Positions 6,457 to 12,103 of a DNA stretch of 12,103 nt are shown piece by piece. The DNA comes from an uncultured candidate division Zixibacteria bacterium. Its GTDB lineage: Bacteria > Zixibacteria > MSB-5A5 > GN15 > FEB-12. Numbering within the stretch: the stretch's first letter is position 1; each line of letters starts with the position of its first letter. A program made the position numbers and the translations under genes. The notes below the pieces were generated by a model. That model did not search any database. It was not told the DNA's origin and saw nothing but the letters and a program-made list of their open reading frames with translations. The DNA is taken from contig CAJVYT010000094.1 of assembly GCA_913009765.1 (NCBI GenBank), positions 1-12,103 on the forward strand, given 5' to 3'.

Positions 6457-8403
6457 GTGCCGCAAGATTCTCAAAAATTACTCTGGACACCCTCAGAAAA
6501 ACGTATTCAAAACTCAAACATCCACGCATTTATAAAATTCCTCTCAGAAAATCATAGATTATCATTTTCTAATTACCAAGAACTCTATTCATGGTCAATT
6601 GAAGATTCTTCTCTTTTTTGGGAATCTTTGTGGGAATTCACAAAGATTATATCATCACAGAAGTATTCATCGGTTTTACAAGGTGATACAATTCGTTCTG
6701 CTGTTTGGTTTGAAAATTCAAAATTAAATTTTGCTGAAAATCTTTTGCGACATAAAAACGAGAACAATGCAATAATTTTTCAAACAGAAAACAAAGAACC
6801 TATAACAATAACTTATAATGCATTATATAAAAAAGTCGCATCGGTAGCCTCTGCCTTAAAAAAAGCAGGTGTCAAAAAAAATGACCGTGTAGCAGCTTTT
6901 ATTACAAACTCTCCCGAAACAATAATTGCTATGTTGGCGACTGCATCAATTGGGGCTGTGTGGTCATCATGCTCACCTGATTTTGGCTACCAAGGTGTCC
7001 TTGACAGATTCGGGCAGATTGCCCCAAAAATTCTTTTTGCTGTAAATGGATATAGTTATAACGGCAAAAAACATGAATCAAAAAAACTCCTTGAACATAT
7101 TGCCGAATCAATTCCTGAAATTGAACAAATTATATCAATTGACTCAATCGAAACTAAAACCGCATCTTCACATTCAAAAATTATACAATGGGATAATTTC
7201 ATTGATACCTCTGCTGCAGATATTATATTTGAGCAGCTTCCCTTTGATCATCCTCTGTATATTATGTATTCATCGGGTACAACCGGCAAACCCAAATGTA
7301 TCGTACATGGAGCCGGAGGTACCCTGCTGCAGCATCTCAAAGAATTAATTTTACATACAGATTTAAAAGAAAAAGATGTTATAACATATTTCACTACCTG
7401 CGGGTGGATGATGTGGAACTGGCTGGTTTCATCGTTAGCAGTCGGAGCAACAATTTATTTATATGACGGCTCCCCGTCTTACCCTAATTTATCCGTACTC
7501 TTTAATGCCATTGAAAGACATAAGATAAACATATTCGGCACATCACCTAAATTTCTTTCAGCATGTGAAGCGAGACGTGTCAAACCAATTCAAAAAAATA
7601 GTTTAAAATCTCTTCAAACGATTCTTTCAACAGGAGCCCCACTCTCACATCAAAATTTTGAATATGTGTATAAAAATATTATACAAAATGTACAATTATC
7701 TTCTATATCAGGAGGCACAGATATTATCTCCTGTTTCATGCTTGGCTGTCCAACTCTTCCGGTATATTCGGGTGAATTACAATGCCGAGGTTTAGGCATG
7801 AAAGTTGAAACATACGATGAAAATAATCAACCAGTCATCGGGCAAATTGGTGAGTTGGTATGTACCGCACCTTTTCCCTCACGTCCTATATATTTTTGGA
7901 ACGATGAAGACGGTCAAAAATACAAAGAAGCATATTTTAAAAAGTCAGAATCATTTTGGCAGCACGGCGACTATATCGAAATTAACAAACAAGGCGGAGC
8001 TGTCATACATGGTCGCTCCGATGCGACTTTAAACTCGGGAGGTGTTCGAATAGGTACCGCAGAAATTTACGGACCTGTTGAAGCACTCGATGAGATTGAA
8101 GATTCAATTGTTATAGGTAAAAAGATAGGTAATGACACGCAAATAATCTTATTTGTGGTTCTCTCTGAAAATATTTCATTAACAGATGAGTTAAAACTAA
8201 AAATTAAAGATACCTTAAAAACAAACCGTTCTCCCCGCCATGTTCCATATAAAATTTTTCAAGTAACTGACATACCAAGAACAATCAGCGGTAAAAAAGT
8301 TGAACTTGCCGTTACTAAAATTATGCATAGTGAAGAAGTTAGTAACAAAGATGCTCTTGCCAACCCAAAATCATTAGAACAGTACAAATCTATTTTCTTA
8401 TAA
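6457..8403 (+). CDS. aacS: Acetoacetyl-CoA synthetase (acetoacetate-CoA ligase), GTG start
   Basis: The enzyme activates acetoacetate with ATP and CoA to acetoacetyl-CoA, AMP and PPi, taking the product of FahA into central metabolism. The 648-aa length is normal for the family. The N-terminus (KLLWTPSEKRIQNSNIHAF) matches AacS proteins directly after a GTG codon at 6457. That start lies 2 nt after the previous stop, with GGGAA at 6446-6450 as a plausible ribosome site, so GTG is preferred over later starts. ANL-superfamily motifs are in order: YSSGTTGKPK (271-280), the acyl-pocket region TTCGWMMWNWL (about 313-323), SGGTDIISCF, GRSDATLNSGGVRIG and the adenylation lysine Lys613 in RTISGKKVE. 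Acetyl- or propionyl-CoA synthetase is less likely because of the AacS-type N-terminus and the operon position. This is the last gene of the tight cluster. Confidence 0.95.
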   Translation: MPQDSQKLLWTPSEKRIQNSNIHAFIKFLSENHRLSFSNYQELYSWSIEDSSLFWESLWEFTKIISSQKYSSVLQGDTIRSAVWFENSKLNFAENLLRHKNENNAIIFQTENKEPITITYNALYKKVASVASALKKAGVKKNDRVAAFITNSPETIIAMLATASIGAVWSSCSPDFGYQGVLDRFGQIAPKILFAVNGYSYNGKKHESKKLLEHIAESIPEIEQIISIDSIETKTASSHSKIIQWDNFIDTSAADIIFEQLPFDHPLYIMYSSGTTGKPKCIVHGAGGTLLQHLKELILHTDLKEKDVITYFTTCGWMMWNWLVSSLAVGATIYLYDGSPSYPNLSVLFNAIERHKINIFGTSPKFLSACEARRVKPIQKNSLKSLQTILSTGAPLSHQNFEYVYKNIIQNVQLSSISGGTDIISCFMLGCPTLPVYSGELQCRGLGMKVETYDENNQPVIGQIGELVCTAPFPSRPIYFWNDEDGQKYKEAYFKKSESFWQHGDYIEINKQGGAVIHGRSDATLNSGGVRIGTAEIYGPVEALDEIEDSIVIGKKIGNDTQIILFVVLSENISLTDELKLKIKDTLKTNRSPRHVPYKIFQVTDIPRTISGKKVELAVTKIMHSEEVSNKDALANPKSLEQYKSIFL

Positions 8404-8495
8404 AGAAAAGATTGCTTTTTCAGTTAATTTATGAGTATATTAGATATTATAGATTTATTTTGTTTAATATAGCGTAGAATCATTGGAGTATATAC

Positions 8496-10331
8496 ATGAA
8501 CGGCAATCAATCTTCACCAAATAAATATTTGGAAACTTCCGGTGAATCAGACTTTTTTATAAAGTTACAGAAAAATCCGGCAATACAAAAACTTCCGAAA
8601 CATCTCAGACAATTTATTGTCGATCAAAACTATGCCGCCTATACTCCTATTGATCATTCTGTCTGGCGTTATGTGCTACGTCAGAACTATCGTTTTTTAA
8701 TTGAACATGCCCATGAAATTTATTTTGAAGGTCTTGAAAAAACAGGTCTCAAATTAGTGAGTATCCCTTCTATTGAAGAGATGAATGACATTTTATCAAA
8801 AATAGGATGGGGTGCTGTTTCGGTTGACGGATTTATTCCGCCTGCTGCATTTATGGAATTTCAGCAGTATAGAGTATTGGTTATTGCAGCCGATATGCGT
8901 CAGATAAATCATATTGAATATACCCCCAGTCCTGACATCATTCACGAGGCTGCCGGTCATGCTCCGGTTATTGCTGATCCCGAATACGCCGAATACTTAC
9001 GACGTTTTGGTGAAATTGGTGCCAAAGCGATGTCATCCAAAAAAGATTTTGAGCTATACGAAGCTATTCGCAAACTTTCGATTTTAAAAGAAACTCCGGG
9101 GGCATCTCAAGATGAAATATCTGTTTTGGAAAAAGATGTACTCTCTAAACAAGAGAATCTTGGCGAACCGTCTGAGATGGCAAGGCTGACCCGTTTACAC
9201 TGGTGGACTGTTGAGTATGGTCTTGTAGGAACATTGGACGCTCCAAAAATTTATGGAGCCGGAATATTATCTTCTATCGGGGAAGCATCGACTTGCTTAT
9301 CTGATGATGTAAAAAAAATAAAATATGATTTATCAGCACAAAATTATGCTTTTGATATTACCACAAAACAACCGCATCTATTTGTAACCGATAATTTTAC
9401 AACTTTAATTGATATATTAGAACAATTTGCCGACCAGATGGCTTTTCGTGTTGGAGGACTGCAAGGAATCAGACAAGCTATTGAATCAGAAAACACTTCG
9501 ACACTTGTCTTTAGTTCCGCTATACAGGTCTCCGGAATCTGTACTAATGTTATTACAGATAATTCAAACAAACCGATATTTTTAAAAACAACAGGTAAGA
9601 CTAATCTTGCTGTTGAAAATAAAGAACTTGATGGTCATTCAATAGACTATCACAAAGATGGGTTCAGTTCTCCTATTGGCAATCTTTTAGGAAGCTCAAA
9701 ACCGTTTGAAGATTTTGACAAAGATGATTTGAATAATTTTAAGATAATAGTTGGTAATAAAACTACACTTGAATTTGAATCAGGCATTGTTGTCAAAGGT
9801 CTCTGCTCACAAATAAAACTGTATAACAGCAAACTAATTCTTATCACGTTTAAAGACTGCACTGTTACATATAACAATGAGATTTTATTTGAGCCATCAT
9901 GGGGAACCTATGACATGGCAGTTGGTTCAAAAATCATCTCTATTTTTTCAGGAGCAGCCGACAAAAATGCATATGAACAACCGACAGCAATCTCTAAAAC
10001 TCGTGTAAACAAAGTGACATACACAGATAAAGACAAAGAACTTCATAAACTATATCAAAACATTAGAGATTATAGAGAAGGTAAAAAAGATATATTGGTG
10101 CTAAAAGATGTATGGCAGTCGCTTAAAAGTGAACATAAGTCCGATTGGCTTTTAGCTGTTGAAATACTTGAAATTGTTATTTCAGAAAAGACCCTGTCAG
10201 ACTTAGAATCAGATATTCGCTCTTATTTGGAGAAAAAAGTAAGCGACACTCCCAATTTACAAAAACTTATTATTGATGGAATTAACTTAGCAGACAATCC
10301 GCTTAAAAATCGTGTAAATTCCGCATTGTAA
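8496..10331 (+). CDS. phhA: Long-form biopterin-dependent aromatic amino acid hydroxylase, probable phenylalanine 4-monooxygenase
   Basis: The predicted reaction is phenylalanine plus O2 plus a tetrahydropterin to tyrosine, feeding the operon upstream. The catalytic domain is about residues 30-340. Iron ligands are His150 and His155 in HEAAGHAP and Glu240 in HWWTVEYGL. PKIYGAGILSSIGEA follows as in the family. His155 to Glu240 is 85 residues, against 40 in human PAH (His290-Glu330), so about 45 extra, mostly helical and charged residues (about 172-225) are inserted. There is no N-terminal ACT regulatory domain. Residues about 345-611 form a large C-terminal extension, predicted beta-rich then helical, that I do not recognise; classical bacterial PhhA is only about 260-300 aa. 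TGGAG at 8484-8488 lies 7 nt before the ATG. The 92-nt gap after aacS has no terminator and only weak promoter matches. Tryptophan or tyrosine hydroxylation cannot be excluded by sequence, but the context favours phenylalanine. Confidence 0.92.
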   Translation: MNGNQSSPNKYLETSGESDFFIKLQKNPAIQKLPKHLRQFIVDQNYAAYTPIDHSVWRYVLRQNYRFLIEHAHEIYFEGLEKTGLKLVSIPSIEEMNDILSKIGWGAVSVDGFIPPAAFMEFQQYRVLVIAADMRQINHIEYTPSPDIIHEAAGHAPVIADPEYAEYLRRFGEIGAKAMSSKKDFELYEAIRKLSILKETPGASQDEISVLEKDVLSKQENLGEPSEMARLTRLHWWTVEYGLVGTLDAPKIYGAGILSSIGEASTCLSDDVKKIKYDLSAQNYAFDITTKQPHLFVTDNFTTLIDILEQFADQMAFRVGGLQGIRQAIESENTSTLVFSSAIQVSGICTNVITDNSNKPIFLKTTGKTNLAVENKELDGHSIDYHKDGFSSPIGNLLGSSKPFEDFDKDDLNNFKIIVGNKTTLEFESGIVVKGLCSQIKLYNSKLILITFKDCTVTYNNEILFEPSWGTYDMAVGSKIISIFSGAADKNAYEQPTAISKTRVNKVTYTDKDKELHKLYQNIRDYREGKKDILVLKDVWQSLKSEHKSDWLLAVEILEIVISEKTLSDLESDIRSYLEKKVSDTPNLQKLIIDGINLADNPLKNRVNSAL

Positions 10332-10989
10332 TATCTTCAACAACCGTTCCGCTCGGTTGAGCAACGGCAGCAAAAAGCAAATTAGCGACAGATTCGGGTT
10401 TCATCATTGCATCCAAATCCTGCTCTCCGGAGACTGTATTCCAAATATCGGTTGCCACCGCCCCCGGATATATATTTATCACCCGAATATCTTTTGCACG
10501 AAGCTCTTCCCGAACAGATTTTGTAAAACCATCTAAAGCAAACTTACTCATGCAGTAACTGCTCCAATTTGGAAACCCGTCTTTTGATGCTACCGATGCG
10601 ATATTCACGATAGACGAACCTTTAGGCATTATTGTATGTAATTTTTGGATAAGTAAAAACGGAGCAGTTACATTAATATCAAATGTTCGCTGCCAATTTT
10701 CGAGTGTCAACTCTTCAAGGGGGGCAACAACTGCAATCCCGGCATTGTTAATTAGTATATCAAGCCGAGAGATATCTAAGTTTTTGATAAGCGTTACAAC
10801 ATTTTGAGGTTTTGATAAATCAGTTTCAACAACAACAGCTTCTCCCCCGTTTTTATTTACAAATTCTGCTGTTTCCTTAAGTTTAGCCTTATTACGCCCT
10901 GTGAGAATAATCTTGTTTCCCAAAGCAAATTTTTCAGCTATTGCTCTGCCAATTCCACGGCTGGCACCGGTCACCAATATTGTTTTCAT
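10303..10989 (-). CDS. Short-chain dehydrogenase/reductase, possibly a pterin (sepiapterin-type) reductase
   Basis: This is a classical SDR of 228 aa with an NAD(P)-binding Rossmann fold. It shows TGASRGIG (7-14), NNAG (81-84) and the catalytic tetrad Asn106, Ser132, Tyr145 and Lys149 (YCMSK), then YPGAVATDIW. GRNKAKL after beta-strand 2 has the Arg typical of NADPH preference. The ATG is 2 nt after the stop of the PTPS-like gene, so the two are co-transcribed. This suggests reduction of the PTPS product, as sepiapterin reductase does in tetrahydrobiopterin synthesis, or dihydropterin recycling for PhhA. That role is inferred from neighbours only; SDR sequences do not reveal substrate reliably. 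Its last codons overlap the 3' end of phhA by 29 bp on the opposite strand. Confidence 0.9.
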   Translation of the reverse strand: MKTILVTGASRGIGRAIAEKFALGNKIILTGRNKAKLKETAEFVNKNGGEAVVVETDLSKPQNVVTLIKNLDISRLDILINNAGIAVVAPLEELTLENWQRTFDINVTAPFLLIQKLHTIMPKGSSIVNIASVASKDGFPNWSSYCMSKFALDGFTKSVREELRAKDIRVINIYPGAVATDIWNTVSGEQDLDAMMKPESVANLLFAAVAQPSGTVVEDITMRNLHDF

Positions 10990-10991
10990 TC

Positions 10992-11983
10992 TTATCTTTC
11001 TTTAATATCTTTATGAATAGTAAATTTGTTGTTGGCAGTTTCCCATAAAGAAAGCCTACTGAGATTTTCTCCATACATAACTTTTAGTTTATCCCAAAGA
11101 ACTAAACATATATTTTCACCGGTAGGAATAATATCTTTGAAATCTTCTGTTTCTAAATTCAGATGTTTATAATTCCAATAATGCAGCAATTGCTCAAGTT
11201 GGGTCAGCACAATTGCTAAGTCAAAAACAGTGCCGGTATTACTGTTATATTCGCCTTCTAAAAGCATTTCGACAGTATATGTATGTCCATGACCGGCAAT
11301 ATTATTGCATTTTCCATAAATTTCTTCATTAACAGATTCAGTTAATTTTGACGAGTGTAATCTATGTGCAGCATAAAATTTAGTTTTCACTCCCATAAAC
11401 ATTCTGTCATCTTTAGTATATTCAATAAAGAAATAATCATTTTCATGTAAACAAATTCTGTCAAGAGGAAGCTCTTTACACAGTTCAGAGAAAAAATGTT
11501 TTGCCAAAGATTCCGTTGTCAAAGGCTTTCCCTGCAACTCTTCTAAATCAGTTGTAAGATTGCGATGGTCATACTTTCTATAAAACTTATTCAATAACGG
11601 TTGTACTTTAGAGTTTTCAACAAGTAGATTACTCTTTGAGTCCGGTTCTCCACGAAAGGTCATACGGAGATTATAATGATGTCCATGTCCTGATTTGCGG
11701 GCAGATACGCCAAACAGTTTTTTATTTTCCGTTTCGGACAAATGAGGTGAATATGTTCTTCTGGCAGCACAAAAACCGAGATGATAACTTCGCTCAACAA
11801 TACCATTTACATAAGCGGTTGCTTCCCATTCGTTATCCTCACAAATATTACAGACAACCAATTGTGCCGATTCTTTTTCAAAAAGTGGAGATACATCCTT
11901 AAGCAGTTCACTTGCTATCTTTTCAAATGTCGGCACTTCTGTATCAAATGGTTTTATATCAATATTTAGAAATTTATGATCAT
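10992..11983 (-). CDS. Multi-domain 6-pyruvoyl-tetrahydropterin synthase (PTPS)-like protein, 5'-truncated by adapter
   Basis: The 329 genuine residues (numbered from DHKFLN just inside the adapter) contain the end of one PTPS domain (1-57) and two complete ones (about 66-190 and 198-325). PTPS/QueD proteins are usually 120-150 aa, so this is an unusual tandem fusion. Domain 3 has the zinc ligands His206, His231, His233 (GHGHTY), the catalytic Cys225 (YGKCNN) and pterin-anchoring Glu314, but Asn270-Tyr271 replace the catalytic Asp-His. Domain 2 has Asp138-His139 and Glu180, but Arg74 replaces the first zinc His and Ser93 the Cys. Domain 1 keeps Asp1-His2 and Glu48. The likely role is to make 6-pyruvoyl-tetrahydropterin or a related pterin for PhhA, with the SDR 2 nt downstream. 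A QueD (queuosine) role is an alternative but has no supporting neighbour. The frame stays open through the adapter to an ATG at 12095; that prefix is spurious. Confidence 0.85.
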
Positions 11984-12063
11984 AGATCGGAAGAGCACAC
12001 GTCTGAACTCCAGTCACACTGATATATCTCGTATGCCGTCTTCTGCTTGAAAAAAAAAAAAAA
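11984..12063 (+). other. Untrimmed Illumina TruSeq indexed (P7) adapter plus poly-A (artefact)
   Basis: AGATCGGAAGAGCACACGTC begins at 11984 and the TruSeq index adapter continues to CTTCTGCTTG at 12049. The index bases ACTGATAT at 12018-12025 match TruSeq index 25 as I recall it. Fourteen A's follow (12050-12063), the usual read-through signal. Translated on the minus strand this gives the well-known contaminant peptide containing SSRRRHTR and VTGVQTCALPI. No genomic information is present here. Confidence 0.98.
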
Positions 12064-12103
12064 CAAGCACTGTGATATATCAACTTCAAACACAAACTAT
12101 GTT
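12064..12103. other. 40-nt tail beyond the adapter poly-A, origin unknown
   Basis: These bases follow the adapter poly-A, so they cannot be assumed to adjoin the genomic insert. They begin CAAGCA, like the P7 oligo, and share TGATATATC (12073-12081) with the adapter's index region (12020-12028). That fits low-quality or chimeric read-through sequence. Nothing coding is visible. Confidence 0.7.

Noticed and set aside
8412..8441. Possible promoter TTGCTT, 18 nt, TATATT before phhA
   Set aside because: The -35 matches only the TTG, and the gap is so AT-rich that a -10-like string is expected by chance. Whether phhA has its own promoter is unresolved.
10341..10359. Inverted repeat CAACCG...CGGTTG just past the phhA stop as a terminator
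   Set aside because: Only a 6-bp stem, no T-run on either strand, and it lies inside the SDR coding region.
1..12049. P5 and P7 sequences at the two ends as evidence of a plasmid, phage or engineered construct
   Set aside because: They are sequencing-library adapters with read-through homopolymers in the standard orientation; no cloning vector or origin is present.
12009..12095. Extended N-terminus of the PTPS-like protein (M at 12095, SSRRRHTR...TCALPI)
   Set aside because: It is a translation of the Illumina adapter and poly-A, not a gene product.

Overview
This 12.1-kb window looks like one complete short-read assembly contig. It still carries untrimmed Illumina adapters at both ends: P5/TruSeq universal at 8-65, and a TruSeq indexed adapter at 11984-12049 followed by poly-A. 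Genomic DNA is therefore about 66-11983. The first and last genes are cut off by the library ends, not by biology, and the apparent N-terminus of the last gene is translated adapter.

The DNA is AT-rich and tightly packed. The long-form aromatic amino acid hydroxylase, the short (386 aa) homogentisate dioxygenase, the flavin-reductase-family protein inside the tyrosine operon and the acetoacetyl-CoA synthetase together suggest the Bacteroidota/Ignavibacteria-Chlorobi (FCB) group. This is a judgement from family appearance; no 16S or other marker is present.

Layout: (1) 66-624 (+), the C-terminal part of a TauE/SafE (DsbD_2-like) membrane protein. (2) 625-839, a spacer with a good sigma70-like promoter candidate. 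(3) 840-8403 (+), a six-gene run: 4-hydroxyphenylpyruvate dioxygenase (hpd), homogentisate 1,2-dioxygenase (hmgA), a HisC-like aminotransferase, fumarylacetoacetate hydrolase (fahA), a flavin-reductase-family protein and acetoacetyl-CoA synthetase (aacS). The last five genes are separated by only 2-18 nt. The hpd-hmgA gap holds a striking pair of matched hairpins. (4) 8496-10331 (+), a long phenylalanine-4-hydroxylase type protein (phhA). (5) On the minus strand, convergent with phhA and overlapping its 3' end by 29 bp, a two-gene unit of a multi-domain 6-pyruvoyl-tetrahydropterin synthase (PTPS)-like protein followed by a short-chain dehydrogenase.

Together the genes form a nearly closed phenylalanine/tyrosine degradation module. 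PhhA makes Tyr from Phe using a reduced pterin. The aminotransferase would make 4-hydroxyphenylpyruvate, Hpd homogentisate, HmgA maleylacetoacetate, FahA fumarate plus acetoacetate, and AacS acetoacetyl-CoA. The PTPS-like protein and the SDR plausibly make or recycle the pterin cofactor for PhhA. No maleylacetoacetate isomerase is visible, and the flavin-reductase-family protein has no assigned step. The most unusual item is the PTPS-like protein: it has at least three tandem PTPS domains, and the catalytic residues appear to be divided between the domains in a complementary way.

No tRNA, rRNA, CRISPR array or insertion sequence was seen. No gap between genes exceeds about 215 nt.
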